DNA of 64,000 nt from Mycolicibacterium iranicum (GCF_014190915.1 NZ_JACHVU010000002.1:558001-622000), one strand, 5' to 3'. Shown: positions 34,100-44,282, counted from the first letter of the stretch. The notes: generated from the sequence alone by a model not told the origin. Program-made: numbers and translations.

Positions 34100-35331
34100 C
34101 CCTCGCCGCACCGGTACCCCGGCTGGTCGACCAGTTCGAGCGCGGCCTGGACGCGCCGATCTGTCTGACCTGGGAGCTGACCTACGCCTGCAACCTGTCC
34201 TGTGTGCACTGCCTGTCGTCCTCGGGCAAGCGCGATCCGCGCGAGCTGTCGACCCAGCAGTGCAAGGACATCATCGACGAGCTGGAACGCATGCAGGTGT
34301 TCTACGTGAACATCGGCGGCGGCGAACCGACGGTGCGCAGCGACTTCTGGGAGCTCGTCGACTACGCGACCGAACACCACGTCGGGGTCAAGTTCTCCAC
34401 CAACGGTGTGCGGATCACCAAAGAGGTCGCCGAGAAGCTCGCCGCCAGCGACTACGTCGACGTGCAGATCTCCCTCGACGGCGCGACCGCCGAGGTCAAC
34501 GACGCCGTGCGTGGGCCCGGCTCGTTCGCGATGGCCGTGCGCGCCCTGGAGAACCTCCGGGACGCCGGCTTCTCCGACGCCAAGATCTCGGTCGTGGTGA
34601 CGCGCCACAACATCGACCAGCTCGACGAGTTCAAGGCGCTGGCCGACACCTACGGCGCGACGCTGCGCATCACCCGCCTGCGTCCCTCCGGCCGCGGCGC
34701 CGACGTGTGGGACGAACTGCACCCCACCCCCGCCCAGCAGGTGCAGCTCTACGACTGGCTCGTCGCCCACGGAGAGCGGGTGCTCACCGGGGATTCGTTC
34801 TTCCACCTGTCCGGGCTCGGCGCCCCCGGCGCGCTCGCCGGCCTGAACCTCTGCGGGGCGGGCCGCGTGGTGTGCCTGATCGATCCGGTCGGCGACGTCT
34901 ACGCCTGTCCGTTCGCCATCCACGACAAGTTCCTGGCGGGAAACATCCTGACGGGCACGGGTTCCGGCGCGCCGGGATTCCAGGACGTGTGGCAGAACTC
35001 CGAGCTGTTCCGCGAGCTGCGTGAACCGCAGTCGGCGGGCGCCTGCAGCGGATGCAACCACTACGACGCCTGCCGCGGGGGCTGCATGGCCGCCAAGTTC
35101 TTCACGGGCCTGCCGTTGGACGGCCCCGATCCCGAATGCGTGCAGGGGTACGGCGAGCCGGCCCTGGCCATGGAACGCGACAAACCCAAGTCGAGCGTGG
35201 ACCACTCCCGTTCCGGCGGCCGCAACAAGCCCCAGGGGCCCATCCCGCTGACCCTGCTGACCACCCGTCCCCGGCCCCCGGTCGGCGCCGGAGCGCCTCC
35301 GAAGAAGTTCTGCAATGAAAGTCCCGTCTAG
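34096..35331 (+). CDS. mftC: Mycofactocin radical SAM maturase
   Basis: Radical SAM/SPASM enzyme of 411 aa that decarboxylates the C-terminal tyrosine of MftA and forms the Val-Tyr C-C bond. The radical SAM cluster is CNLSCVHC (Cys32, 36, 39), followed by NIGGGEPTVR (GGE motif). C-terminal SPASM cysteines for auxiliary Fe-S clusters are visible: LCGAGRVVCLIDPVGDVYAC and ACSGCNHYDACRGGC. ATG 34096 overlaps the mftB stop (ATGA); an in-frame extension upstream lies inside mftB and is rejected. The tail beyond about residue 355 is basic and Pro-rich. Confidence 0.97.
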   Translation: MTLAAPVPRLVDQFERGLDAPICLTWELTYACNLSCVHCLSSSGKRDPRELSTQQCKDIIDELERMQVFYVNIGGGEPTVRSDFWELVDYATEHHVGVKFSTNGVRITKEVAEKLAASDYVDVQISLDGATAEVNDAVRGPGSFAMAVRALENLRDAGFSDAKISVVVTRHNIDQLDEFKALADTYGATLRITRLRPSGRGADVWDELHPTPAQQVQLYDWLVAHGERVLTGDSFFHLSGLGAPGALAGLNLCGAGRVVCLIDPVGDVYACPFAIHDKFLAGNILTGTGSGAPGFQDVWQNSELFRELREPQSAGACSGCNHYDACRGGCMAAKFFTGLPLDGPDPECVQGYGEPALAMERDKPKSSVDHSRSGGRNKPQGPIPLTLLTTRPRPPVGAGAPPKKFCNESPV

Positions 35332-35333
35332 AC

Positions 35334-36509
35334 ATGGCACGTGATACCTGGTTCGAAACAGTCGCCATCGCCCAGCAGCGGGCGAAGAAGCGGCTCCCCA
35401 AGTCCGCCTACTCCTCGCTGATCTCGGCGAGCGAGAAGGGCGTCACCGTCTCCGACAACGTCGAGTCGTTCGCCGAACTCGGCTTCGCGCCGCACGTCAT
35501 CGGCGCCACCGAGAAGCGCGATCAGGCGACAACCGTGATGGGACAGGACATTTCGCTTCCCGTCATCATCTCGCCGACGGGTGTGCAGGCCGTGCACCCG
35601 GAGGGTGAGGTGGCGGTGGCCCGCGCCGCCGCCGCGCGGGGCACCGCGATGGGTCTGTCGTCGTTCGCGAGCAAGCCGATGGAAGACGTCACCGCGGTCA
35701 ACGACAAGATCTTCTTCCAGATCTACTGGCTCGGCAGCAGGGACGACATCCTGGCCCGCATGGAGCGCGCCAGGGCCGCCGGCGCCAAGGGCCTGATCCT
35801 GACCACCGACTGGAGCTTCTCCCACGGTCGCGACTGGGGCAGCCCGAAGATCCCCGAGCAGATGGACCTCAAGACGATCCTCAAGATGTCGCCCGAGGTC
35901 ATCACCAAACCGCGCTGGTTCTTCAGCTTCGCCAAGCAATTGCGCCCGCCGGACCTGCGGGTTCCGAACCAGGGCCGGCGCGGCGAGGCCGGTCCGACGT
36001 TCTTCCAGGCCTACGGCGAATGGATGGGCACCCCGCCTCCCACCTGGGAAGACGTCGCGTGGTTGCGCGAACAGTGGGGTGGCCCGTTCCTGCTCAAGGG
36101 CACGGTCCGGGTCGACGACGCCAAACGTGCTGTGGATGCCGGTGTTTCGGCGATCACGGTGTCCAATCACGGTGGCAACAACATCGACGGCACCCCGGCG
36201 GCGATCCGCTGCCTGCCGGCCATCGCCGACGCCGTCGGTGATCAGGTCGAGGTTTTGCTGGACGGCGGGATCCGGCGCGGCAGCGACGTCGTGAAGGCCG
36301 TTGCTCTGGGGGCACGTGCGGTCATGATCGGACGCGCCTACCTGTGGGGTCTGGCCGCCGAGGGGCAGGCCGGCGTGGAGAACGTCCTGGACATTCTGCG
36401 CGGCGGTATCGACTCGGCACTGATGGGTCTCGGCAAATCGTCGATCCACGAGTTGACCCGCGACGACATCCTGGTCCCGGAGGGCTTCACCCGCACGCTC
36501 GGCGCCTGA
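35334..36509 (+). CDS. mftD: Mycofactocin FMN-dependent dehydrogenase
   Basis: FMN-dependent alpha-hydroxy-acid-oxidase-fold enzyme of 391 aa (annotated lldD1 in M. tuberculosis). Family features: SPTGVQAVHPEGEVAVARAA, GLSSFASKPMEDV, FLLKGTVRVDDAKRAV, VSNHGGNNIDGTPA (His/Arg active-site region) and DGGIRRGSDVVKA for FMN. In mycofactocin biosynthesis it deaminates the released glycine-free dipeptide-derived AHDP to the redox-active premycofactocin. It starts 2 bases after mftC. A 101-base gap with a hairpin separates it from mftE, the only loose join in the cluster. Confidence 0.95.
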   Translation: MARDTWFETVAIAQQRAKKRLPKSAYSSLISASEKGVTVSDNVESFAELGFAPHVIGATEKRDQATTVMGQDISLPVIISPTGVQAVHPEGEVAVARAAAARGTAMGLSSFASKPMEDVTAVNDKIFFQIYWLGSRDDILARMERARAAGAKGLILTTDWSFSHGRDWGSPKIPEQMDLKTILKMSPEVITKPRWFFSFAKQLRPPDLRVPNQGRRGEAGPTFFQAYGEWMGTPPPTWEDVAWLREQWGGPFLLKGTVRVDDAKRAVDAGVSAITVSNHGGNNIDGTPAAIRCLPAIADAVGDQVEVLLDGGIRRGSDVVKAVALGARAVMIGRAYLWGLAAEGQAGVENVLDILRGGIDSALMGLGKSSIHELTRDDILVPEGFTRTLGA

Positions 36510-36524
36510 TACGGACGTGGCTGA

Positions 36525-36559
36525 GGGGGCGGACGGGAATCGCCGGTCCGCATCCCCCC
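36525..36559 (+). promoter_or_regulatory. Hairpin in the mftD-mftE gap
   Basis: GGGGGCGGAC (36525-36534) can pair with GTCCG (36546-36550) and, after a 3-base bulge, CCCCC (36554-36558). No T-tract follows, so this may reduce rather than stop read-through, or protect the upstream mRNA. Confidence 0.4.
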
Positions 36560-36610
36560 AGCACACGGAAATCAATTGCCACGCATGCGCGAACAACTGG
36601 CGCACGCCAG

Positions 36611-37357
36611 GTGAATTGGGCCTACCATCGTCGCGTGGTCTTCCCCCGTGAGCTCGGGAACGCGACGTCGAGGCAGCTGCATGACGCATCTCCCACGCTG
36701 GTCGTCCCGGTCGGTTCTACCGAGCAGCACGGACCCCACCTGCCGCTGGACACCGACACCCGCATCGCGAGCGCCGTCGCCGACGCCCTCGTCGGGAGGC
36801 TGGGAGGCCGCCCCACCGACTCACCGTGGCTGCTCGCCCCGGCCATCGCCTACGGTGCGAGCGGCGAACACGAGGGTTTTGCCGGGACAATCTCAATCGG
36901 CACACCGGCACTGGCGAAACTTCTCGTCGAATTCGCCCGATCCGCGTGCCGATGGGCGCCCCGTGTGCTGTACGTGAACGGGCACGGGGGCAACGTCGCA
37001 GCACTGCGCGACGCGGTGGCGCTGCTGCGCCACGAGGGCCGCGACGCCGCGTGGTGTCCCTGCGTCTCCAGCAACGCCGACGCCCACGCCGGGCACACCG
37101 AAACATCTGTATTGCTACATCTTTCACCGGGTGTGGTCAGGCAGAATGAGACAGTAGCGGGAAATCGGGCTCCGCTGGCGGAGTTGATGCCGGACATGCT
37201 TCGCGGGGGAGTCGCGGCCGTGAGTTCGCTGGGGGTCTTGGGGGACCCCACCACAGCGACCGCGGACGAGGGGAGGAAGATCTTTGCCGAAATGGTCGAC
37301 GCGTGTGCGCTCCGTGTCATCCGGTGGACGCCTGACCGCGAGGGGATGCTGAGATGA
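36611..37357 (+). CDS. mftE: Mycofactocin precursor peptidase (creatininase family)
   Basis: Metallopeptidase of 248 aa that releases the modified C-terminal dipeptide from MftA after MftC action. Creatininase-fold metal ligands are visible in [30 protein letters not shown] and [15 protein letters not shown] 36611 gives [17 protein letters not shown], comparable with M. tuberculosis MftE; no good ribosome site precedes it. The stop overlaps the mftF ATG (ATGA). Confidence 0.95.
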   Translation: MNWAYHRRVVFPRELGNATSRQLHDASPTLVVPVGSTEQHGPHLPLDTDTRIASAVADALVGRLGGRPTDSPWLLAPAIAYGASGEHEGFAGTISIGTPALAKLLVEFARSACRWAPRVLYVNGHGGNVAALRDAVALLRHEGRDAAWCPCVSSNADAHAGHTETSVLLHLSPGVVRQNETVAGNRAPLAELMPDMLRGGVAAVSSLGVLGDPTTATADEGRKIFAEMVDACALRVIRWTPDREGMLR

Positions 37358-38766
37358 CCGGGCCGCGGCTTCCGGACGGTTTCGCCGTCCAAGTGGACCG
37401 GCGTGTGCGCGTCCTCGGCGAGGGTGCCGCGCTGCTCGGCGGTTCACCCACCCGGCTGCTCCGGTTGGCTCCGGCCGCCCAGACCATGCTCAACGGGGGC
37501 AGGCTCGAGGTGCACGACGCGGTCAGCGCGCAACTCGCCCGCACCCTGCTCGACGCGACCGTCGCGCACCCGCGTCCGCTCAGCGGCCCGTCCCACCGGG
37601 ATGTCACGGTGGTAATCCCCGTGCGCGACAATTCTTCTGGACTGGAGCGCCTGTTGACCGCGCTCCGCGGCCTGAAGGTGGTCATCGTCGACGACGGTTC
37701 GTCGAAGCCGGTCGACGAGTCCGATTTCTCCTCGGCGCGCTGTGATGTCCGCGTGCTGCGCAACCCGAGGAGCAAGGGGCCGGCGGCCGCGCGTAATGCC
37801 GGCCTGGCGGTGTGCAACACCGACTTCGTCGCGTTTCTCGACTCGGACGTGGTGCCGCGTAAAGGCTGGCTGGAAGCACTTCTCGGGCACTTCTGCGATC
37901 CGGCCGTCGCCCTGGTCGCACCCCGGATCGTGGCGCTGGAACAGTCGGCCGGCGTCGTGGCCCGCTACGAGGCGGTGCGCTCGTCACTGGACCTCGGCCT
38001 GCGGGAGGCGCCCGTGATCCCGTTCGGCACGGTGTCCTACGTGCCCAGCGCAGCGATCATCTGCCGGCGCAGCGCCCTGCTGGAGGTCGGTGGCTTCGAC
38101 GAGTCCCTGGTCTCCGGGGAGGACGTCGACCTGTGCTGGCGCCTCAACGAGGCGGGGGCGCGGCTGCGCTACGAACCGATCGCCACGGTCGCCCACGACC
38201 ACCGCACCGAACTGCGAAAGTGGTTCGCCCGCAAGTCCTTCTATGGTAGCTCTGCGGCACCGCTGACGATCCGGCATCCCGGCAAGACCGCGCCGCTGGT
38301 GATCTCGGGCTGGACGCTGGTGGTGTGGATGCTGGTCGCGATCGGCTCGGGCATCGGCTACGTCGCCTCGGTCGCGGTGGCGGCGCTGACCGGCCGGCGG
38401 ATCGCGAAGTCGCTGTCGAGCGTGCAGACCGAACCGATGGAGGTCGCGGTCGTCGCCGCACACGGGCTCTGGTCGGCCGCGCTGCAACTGGCGTCGGCGA
38501 TCTGCAGGCACTACTGGCCCATCGCGATGCTCGCGGCGCTGTGTTCGCGCCGGTGCCGGCGGGTGGTCGTGGTAGCGGCCGTGCTCGACGGGGTGTTCGA
38601 TTGGGTGACCCGTAACGGCAACGCCGACGAGGACACCAAACGCGTCGGGCCGATCGCTTACATCCTGCTCAAGCGCCTCGACGACATCGCTTACGGCCTC
38701 GGTCTGTGGACCGGTGTGGTCCGCGAACGCCATGCCGGCGCCCTCAAGCCGCAGATCCGGACTTGA
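37354..38766 (+). CDS. mftF: Mycofactocin glycosyltransferase
   Basis: Family 2 glycosyltransferase of 470 aa that adds the beta-1,4-glucose chain to premycofactocin. GT-A features: [39 protein letters not shown], the DxD-type FLDSDVVP, and [20 protein letters not shown] hydrophobic segment near residues 310-345 ([20 protein letters not shown]) and another near 375-410 suggest membrane attachment. Coupled upstream by ATGA and downstream by TTGA to mftG. Confidence 0.95.
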   Translation: MTGPRLPDGFAVQVDRRVRVLGEGAALLGGSPTRLLRLAPAAQTMLNGGRLEVHDAVSAQLARTLLDATVAHPRPLSGPSHRDVTVVIPVRDNSSGLERLLTALRGLKVVIVDDGSSKPVDESDFSSARCDVRVLRNPRSKGPAAARNAGLAVCNTDFVAFLDSDVVPRKGWLEALLGHFCDPAVALVAPRIVALEQSAGVVARYEAVRSSLDLGLREAPVIPFGTVSYVPSAAIICRRSALLEVGGFDESLVSGEDVDLCWRLNEAGARLRYEPIATVAHDHRTELRKWFARKSFYGSSAAPLTIRHPGKTAPLVISGWTLVVWMLVAIGSGIGYVASVAVAALTGRRIAKSLSSVQTEPMEVAVVAAHGLWSAALQLASAICRHYWPIAMLAALCSRRCRRVVVVAAVLDGVFDWVTRNGNADEDTKRVGPIAYILLKRLDDIAYGLGLWTGVVRERHAGALKPQIRT

Positions 38767-40169
38767 CCGACGTCCTGATCGTCGGGGCCGGTAGCGCGGG
38801 TTCGGTGCTGGCAGAACGGCTTTCCGTCGACCCCGACTGCCGTGTGACGGTCGTGGAGGCCGGTCCGGGTCCGACGGACGCACGGGTGGGAACGCAGATC
38901 AGCGACGGGTTGCGTCTGCCGATCGGCGTCGCCAGCTCGGTGGTCCGGCGCTACCGGGCCGTGCTGACCGAGGAGCCCGTGCGCCATGCGGAGATCATGC
39001 GCGGGGCCGTGGTCGGCGGCTCGGGAGCGGTGAACGGCGGCTATTTCTGCCGGGCCCTGCCGTCGGACATCGCGGGCTGGGCGCTCGAGGGGTGGAGCTG
39101 GGAGGACGTGCTGCCCCACTTCACGGCCATCGAGAACGACCTCGACTTCGACGGCCCGCTGCACGGCTCCGACGGGCCGATCACCGTACGCCGGGTCACC
39201 GAATTCAACGGCTGTACCGCGTCATTCGTCGATGCGGCCCGCGACGCCGGTTTCGGCTGGATCGACGACCTCAACGGTGCGACGCCGCAGCGCCCGCTGG
39301 CCGACGGGGTCGGCGCGGTGCCGCTGAACATCGACGGCGGTACCCGGGTGGGTCCCGGCGGCGCGTTCCTGCAGCCCGCGCTGGGACGTCCCAACCTGGC
39401 GGTGCTGACCGACACCCGGGTGACCCGGATCCGGTTCGCCGGCGGCCGCGCCACCGGGGTGGACTGCGCTGATGCGAACGGACGCCGGACACTGACAGCC
39501 GATCGCGTGGTGCTGTGCGGCGGCGCGATCGCCACCGCCCAGCTGCTGATGCTGTCGGGCGTCGGGCCGCAGGCAGTCTTGCGCGCGGCCGGCGTCGAGG
39601 TCGGCGTCGATCTCCCGGTCGGCGTCGACACCGTGGACCATCCCGAATGGGTGCTGCCCGTGACGTGGCCGGCGACCCATGACATGCCGCCGCTGGAGGC
39701 CGTGCTGACCACCCCGGACGGCCTGGAGATCCGGCCCTACACCGCCGGGTTCGGCGCGATGACGAGCGGCCGCCGGGACGACCCCACCGACCGTCCGCAC
39801 CTCGGAGTCACGCTCATGCGGCCGCAGTCACGCGGACGGGTCGTCATCACCTCGCCGGATCCCGACACCGACCCCGTGATCGAGCACCGCTACGACACCG
39901 CTCCCGCCGACGTAGACCTGCTCCGCGACGGCACCCGCCTCGCACGCGAAATCGCCGGGAACACCGCCGGATCCGAGGCGTACTGGTCGACCTCGCAGCA
40001 CCTGTGCGGCACCGCGAAGATGGGTGCGGTCGTCGATGCGCGCTGCCGGGTCTTCGGGGTGGACAATCTCTGGGTGGTGGACGGCTCGATACTGCCCCAC
40101 ATCCCCGGCCGCGGCCCGCACGTGACCATCGTGATGGCCGGCCATCGCGCCGCCGAATTCATCTGCTGA
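38763..40169 (+). CDS. mftG: Mycofactocin GMC oxidoreductase
   Basis: GMC-family flavoprotein of 468 aa; MftG is thought to reoxidise mycofactocinol and pass electrons toward respiration. FAD motif [48 protein letters not shown], and the C-terminal [10 protein letters not shown] and [29 protein letters not shown] 38763 is chosen because it overlaps the mftF stop (TTGA) and gives [10 protein letters not shown]; an ATG at 38706 would lie deep inside mftF. It ends the mft cluster. The 167 bases to the convergent transporter gene hold no gene and only a weak 5-bp hairpin near 40301. Confidence 0.95.
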   Translation: MTDVLIVGAGSAGSVLAERLSVDPDCRVTVVEAGPGPTDARVGTQISDGLRLPIGVASSVVRRYRAVLTEEPVRHAEIMRGAVVGGSGAVNGGYFCRALPSDIAGWALEGWSWEDVLPHFTAIENDLDFDGPLHGSDGPITVRRVTEFNGCTASFVDAARDAGFGWIDDLNGATPQRPLADGVGAVPLNIDGGTRVGPGGAFLQPALGRPNLAVLTDTRVTRIRFAGGRATGVDCADANGRRTLTADRVVLCGGAIATAQLLMLSGVGPQAVLRAAGVEVGVDLPVGVDTVDHPEWVLPVTWPATHDMPPLEAVLTTPDGLEIRPYTAGFGAMTSGRRDDPTDRPHLGVTLMRPQSRGRVVITSPDPDTDPVIEHRYDTAPADVDLLRDGTRLAREIAGNTAGSEAYWSTSQHLCGTAKMGAVVDARCRVFGVDNLWVVDGSILPHIPGRGPHVTIVMAGHRAAEFIC

Positions 40170-40336
40170 GCCGAACGAGTGCCTCGGCCGGCACCGTCTG
40201 ACCGCGATGTCACACGCATGGACATCGAAACACGCTCCCGGCGGCCAGGATTCGGCGACTGCGGGATGCACGAAACACGCGATCAGGTAGGCCGCAGTAC
40301 CTCAGAAGAGCTGAGAGGCAACGACGTTCGTCCTCG

Positions 40337-41950
40337 TCATCGTCGATGGCGGCCGGGCCCGGGGGCGGGTTGATCGGGAGCAGGCGCACGGTCCGCGAGG
40401 TTGGGCTCACGGCGCAGGAATTCCCACTGGCGACCGTCGCGGCCGGGGGCCCATACGGCCAGCAGCACGGCACCGATGAGCATCGTGACCGACAGCACGC
40501 CGAGGGCCAGCCCGGCGGCATCCACGAACGCCGTCTGTGCGAGCCGGGCCAGGACGTCGCCGTCGGGGCCCATCTCGCGAGACGCGGTCAATGCGGCCGC
40601 GAGCGAATCGGTGGCGGCGTCACGGACCGGACCGGGGAAAGCGTCGAGTTTCGAGGCCAGCGCGCTGTGATACGTCCCGGCCAGGACGGATCCGGCCACG
40701 GCGATGCCGATGGCGGCACCGACTTCCCGGGTGGCGTCGTTCACCGCGGAGGCGACACCTTGCTTCTCCTCGGGGGCGGCCGTCATGATCGCCGCGGTGG
40801 CCGGCGAGGTCACGAAGCCGAGACCCAACGAACTGACGATCAAGGGGCCGACCAGATCCAGAAACCGCGCTTCGGGCCCTAAAGACCCCATCCACAGCAG
40901 CCCCGCGGCGAGCAGCAGGAGACCGAACGTCACGGCGAACCGCAGGCCGATCTTCGGCAAGAACAGGTGAATGGTGGTGCTGACGATCAGCATCGGCACT
41001 GCCAGCGGTGACAGGGCGAACGCGGTCTGCAGCGCCGAGTAGCCCATGACCAACTGGACGAATTGCATGACGATGTAGAAGAACCCGAACATCGCGAAGA
41101 ACAGCAGGGTGATCGCGGCCGCCCCTGTGCCGAATTTCGGCACCGCGAACAGACGGACGTCGAGCAGGGGGTGGCGTGCGCGGAGCTGCGTCCAGGTGAA
41201 CAGGCCGGCCAGGCCCACGCCGCAGACCAGAAGTCCGAGGACGACGACGTCGGTCCACCCTCGTGCGGGTGCCTCGACGATGCCCAGCACGAACACCCCG
41301 ATGGCCGTCCCGATGAGCGCGGCCCCGGTCCAGTCGATCGGTGTGGCGGCCTCGTCACGAGAGGAGCCGACCGTGAACGTCAGCGCGAGCATCAGCAGGC
41401 CTGCGGTGGCGAATCCGTAGAAGATGGATTCCCAGGCGAAGAAATGCAGCAGCCCGCCGGCACCCAGGAACCCGACGATCGCCGCCGAGCCTGTGGCGCC
41501 GGCCCAGATGCCGACGGCCTTGTTCCGTTCGTCGTCCGGGAAGGCCGAGGTGAGCAGCGACAGTGTGGCCGGCATGATCAGCGCGGCGCCGATTCCGGCG
41601 GCTGCGCGGGCGACGATGATGTGCGCCGGGTCGTGCCAGAGGATCGGGGCAGCCGACGCCACGGTGAAGATGACCAGGCCGACGAGCAGGGCGCCGCGCC
41701 GTCCGTAGCGGTCGCCGAGTGCGCCGGCGGGCAGGAGGAGGCATGCCAGCGCGAGGGCGTAGCTGTCCACGATCCAGGTCAGCTGCGTCTGGGTGGCTGA
41801 GGTCTCCACGGCGATGTCGGGCAGTGCAGCATTCAGGGCGACCATCGAGCTGACCACGAGGAGAACGTCGATGCTGGCCACGGCGAGCAGCCAGCGCCGA
41901 CGCCCCGGGGACACCTCGCTGGACACGGCGATCGCGTCCTGGGTGATCAC
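40337..41950 (-). CDS. DHA2-family MFS drug transporter (second of a tandem pair)
   Basis: Fourteen-helix major facilitator of 537 aa, EmrB/QacA type. Motifs: VDSYALALACLLLPAGALGDRYGRRGALL (motif A), ARAAAGIGAALIMPATLSLL (motif C region), and repeated ATREVGAAIGIAVAGSVLA near the C-terminus. It is closely related to its upstream neighbour over the whole length, clearly a tandem duplication. GTG 41950 overlaps the stop of the first transporter (GTGA). It is controlled most likely by the TetR protein divergently encoded at 43638. Confidence 0.92.
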   Translation of the reverse strand: MITQDAIAVSSEVSPGRRRWLLAVASIDVLLVVSSMVALNAALPDIAVETSATQTQLTWIVDSYALALACLLLPAGALGDRYGRRGALLVGLVIFTVASAAPILWHDPAHIIVARAAAGIGAALIMPATLSLLTSAFPDDERNKAVGIWAGATGSAAIVGFLGAGGLLHFFAWESIFYGFATAGLLMLALTFTVGSSRDEAATPIDWTGAALIGTAIGVFVLGIVEAPARGWTDVVVLGLLVCGVGLAGLFTWTQLRARHPLLDVRLFAVPKFGTGAAAITLLFFAMFGFFYIVMQFVQLVMGYSALQTAFALSPLAVPMLIVSTTIHLFLPKIGLRFAVTFGLLLLAAGLLWMGSLGPEARFLDLVGPLIVSSLGLGFVTSPATAAIMTAAPEEKQGVASAVNDATREVGAAIGIAVAGSVLAGTYHSALASKLDAFPGPVRDAATDSLAAALTASREMGPDGDVLARLAQTAFVDAAGLALGVLSVTMLIGAVLLAVWAPGRDGRQWEFLRREPNLADRAPAPDQPAPGPGRHRR

Positions 41951-43548
41951 GCGTCGACCGCCTCGGGCGCCGGCCGCCGGTCCCGTAGCCGGCGAACGAA
42001 TCCCCATTGCCGTCCATCACGTCCGGGTGACCAGATCGCCACGAACACCGCAGAGACGGTGAGCACCGCAGACAGCACGAGCAGTGCCTGGTCAGCGGCA
42101 TGCAGAAAGGCCGACTGCGCCAGCTCGGCAAGCCTGTCGCCCTGGGGCCCCATCTGCTCGGACAGCGACAGCGCGTGTGCCAGCGAGTCGGTGGCCGCAT
42201 CGCGGATCTGTTCGGGAAACGCGGTCAGCTTCGGTCCGAGCGCACTGTGGTAGGCGGCGGCGAGAATCGAGCCGGCCACCGCGATGCCGATTGCGGCGCC
42301 GATCTCGCGGGTGGCGTCGTTGACGGCGGACGCGACGCCCTGCTTCTCGTCCGGGACCGCCCCCATGATCGCTGATGTCGTTGGCGCCGTACACAACCCG
42401 ATCCCAGTCGCGGTGAGCAGCAGCGGCCACATCAAATCGAGGAAGGTGGCGTCCACGTCCAGGAACCGCATGGTGAACAGCCCGATCGCCATGAAGGCCA
42501 ACCCGAGGCTGACGGCGACCCGCAGCCCGATGCGGGGCAGGTACAGGTGCATCGTGGCGCTGAAGGCCAGCACGGGAAGAGCCAACGGAGACAAGGCGAA
42601 TGCGGTTTGCAGCGCGCTGTAGCCCATCACCAGTTGCATGAACTGCATCTCGATGAAGAAGAAGCCGAAGTTCGCGAGGAACAGGAACGTGATGCCGAGG
42701 GCGCCGGTGGCGAAATCCGCTCGGCGGAAAAGTCGCACATCGAGCAACGGGTGGCTGCGGCGCACCTCGACGACAGCGAACAGCACGGCCAGCACGACTC
42801 CGGCGAGCAGGCACCCCAGTACCCACACGTCAGTCCACCCGCGAGCCGGTGCCTCGACGATGCCGAGGACGAAGATCGCGATCGACAGGGCGATCAAGGC
42901 GCCGCCCACCCAGTCGATCGGCGTCCCCGATTCGTCGCGGGACGAACCGATGGTGCAGGTCAGCGCGAACATCACCAGCGCACCCGCGGCGAACCCGTAG
43001 AAGATCGACTGCCAGGAGAAGAAGTGCAGCAGGATGCCGGTGCCCAGGAACCCGAAGATCGCGCCCGAGCCGGCGACGCCCGCCCAGATCCCCACGGCCT
43101 TGTTGCGTTCGGACTTCGGGAAAGCCGACGTGAGCAACGACAGCGTCGCGGGCATGACGAATGCCGCGCCGACGCCGGCGACGGCCCGCGCGATGATGAT
43201 CTGCAACGGGCTGTCCAGCCACACCGGTGCGAGCGAGGCCGCGGCGAAGATCGCGAGCCCCAGCAGCAGTGCGCCTCGTCTGCCGTACCGATCACCGAGG
43301 GCGCCGGCGGGAAGCAGCAGGCACGCCAGGGCCAGGGTGTACCCGTCGACGACCCACGTCAGCTGGGCCTGAGTCGCTGACGTCTGCACCGCGATGTCGG
43401 GCAACGCCGCGTTCAACGCCACCATCGACGCGATCACCATCAGGACGTCGACGCTGGCCACCGCGAGCAGCCAGACCCGGGCCCGGGGTGACAGGTCCGC
43501 CGCCTCGCCACGGATATCCTGGTCGGACTGCGCAGACGCGTCGACCAT
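41947..43548 (-). CDS. DHA2-family MFS drug transporter (first of a tandem pair)
   Basis: Proton-driven efflux protein of 533 aa, 14 predicted helices, EmrB/QacA type. Motif A (GDRYGRRGALLLGLAIF) and motif C-like ARAVAGVGAAFVMPATLSLLTSAFP are present. ATG 43548 follows an AGAGAGAC-type ribosome site on the reverse strand. A perfect 12-bp inverted repeat lies 23 bases upstream in the shared promoter with the TetR gene. Substrates are unknown; having two near-identical exporters in one operon suggests paired or broadened specificity, or a heterodimer. Confidence 0.92.
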   Translation of the reverse strand: MVDASAQSDQDIRGEAADLSPRARVWLLAVASVDVLMVIASMVALNAALPDIAVQTSATQAQLTWVVDGYTLALACLLLPAGALGDRYGRRGALLLGLAIFAAASLAPVWLDSPLQIIIARAVAGVGAAFVMPATLSLLTSAFPKSERNKAVGIWAGVAGSGAIFGFLGTGILLHFFSWQSIFYGFAAGALVMFALTCTIGSSRDESGTPIDWVGGALIALSIAIFVLGIVEAPARGWTDVWVLGCLLAGVVLAVLFAVVEVRRSHPLLDVRLFRRADFATGALGITFLFLANFGFFFIEMQFMQLVMGYSALQTAFALSPLALPVLAFSATMHLYLPRIGLRVAVSLGLAFMAIGLFTMRFLDVDATFLDLMWPLLLTATGIGLCTAPTTSAIMGAVPDEKQGVASAVNDATREIGAAIGIAVAGSILAAAYHSALGPKLTAFPEQIRDAATDSLAHALSLSEQMGPQGDRLAELAQSAFLHAADQALLVLSAVLTVSAVFVAIWSPGRDGRQWGFVRRLRDRRPAPEAVDA

Positions 43549-43570
43549 GTCGTCTCTCTCTGCCGCGGGA

Positions 43571-43597
43571 AGTTTTGAGACTAGCAGTCTCAAAACT
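43571..43597. promoter_or_regulatory. TetR operator between MFS exporter and regulator
   Basis: AGTTTTGAGACT (43571-43582) and AGTCTCAAAACT (43586-43597) form a perfect 12-bp inverted repeat with an AGC centre, in the middle of the divergent promoter. Size and position are typical for a TetR repressor controlling an exporter. Confidence 0.85.
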
Positions 43598-43637
43598 GGA
43601 TGCTCTCCTGTTCCCCAACCGGAAGTGAAAGAAACGC

Positions 43638-44282
43638 ATGGCCGCCGCCAGTGGCGATCCGAGGCCGGCCCGATCCCGGGCCCGCCTTCTCGACGCCGCC
43701 ACGGCACTGCTGCGCACCGGCGGGCCGGGTGCGGTCACCGTCGATGCCGTGACACGGCACGCCAATGTGGCGCGTGCGACGCTCTACCGCCATTTCCCCA
43801 GTGCGAACGACCTGCTGGCCGCCTCCTTCGCGACGCTCATCTCCCCGCCGCCGATGCCCCCGGACGAGGGCAGCCTGCGGGACCGCCTGCTCGCCGTTGT
43901 CGTCGGGTGGGCCGACGCGATCGCCGAGGCCTCGATCACCCTCACCGCGATGGCCTGGGTGTCGCTCGGGCCGGAGATGCCGCGGATCCCCGACTCGGGG
44001 GGCAGCCCGGGTGTGCAGACGTTGCGGCAGCGCATCGCCGAGGAATACTCGGCGCCGTTCACCCGGCTCCTTGAGAGTCCGCAGGCCGTCGCGGAGTTGG
44101 AGCCGGTGGATCTCAACACCGCGCTCGCGTTGCTGATCGGGCCGCTGGCGTTCGGGCGTGTCAGCACCTTGGCCGATTTCGACTACCAGGCAGTGGCCGT
44201 CGCCGCGGTCGATGCCTTCCTGACCACCTACACGCGGCGTCCGCCGCTCAGCGCAGGGAGTACCGAACCGGCAGGTGCTTGA
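43638..44282 (+). CDS. TetR-family repressor of the MFS pair
   Basis: Regulator of 214 aa. HTH: RARLLDAATALLRTGGPGAVTVDAVTRHANVARATLYRHFPSANDLL. The rest is an all-helical ligand domain. Divergent from the transporter operon with a perfect operator between them, so it almost certainly represses both and itself. Its 3' end overlaps the convergent P450 gene by 35 bases, so antisense interference between the two transcripts is possible. The inducer is unknown. Confidence 0.9.
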   Translation: MAAASGDPRPARSRARLLDAATALLRTGGPGAVTVDAVTRHANVARATLYRHFPSANDLLAASFATLISPPPMPPDEGSLRDRLLAVVVGWADAIAEASITLTAMAWVSLGPEMPRIPDSGGSPGVQTLRQRIAEEYSAPFTRLLESPQAVAELEPVDLNTALALLIGPLAFGRVSTLADFDYQAVAVAAVDAFLTTYTRRPPLSAGSTEPAGA

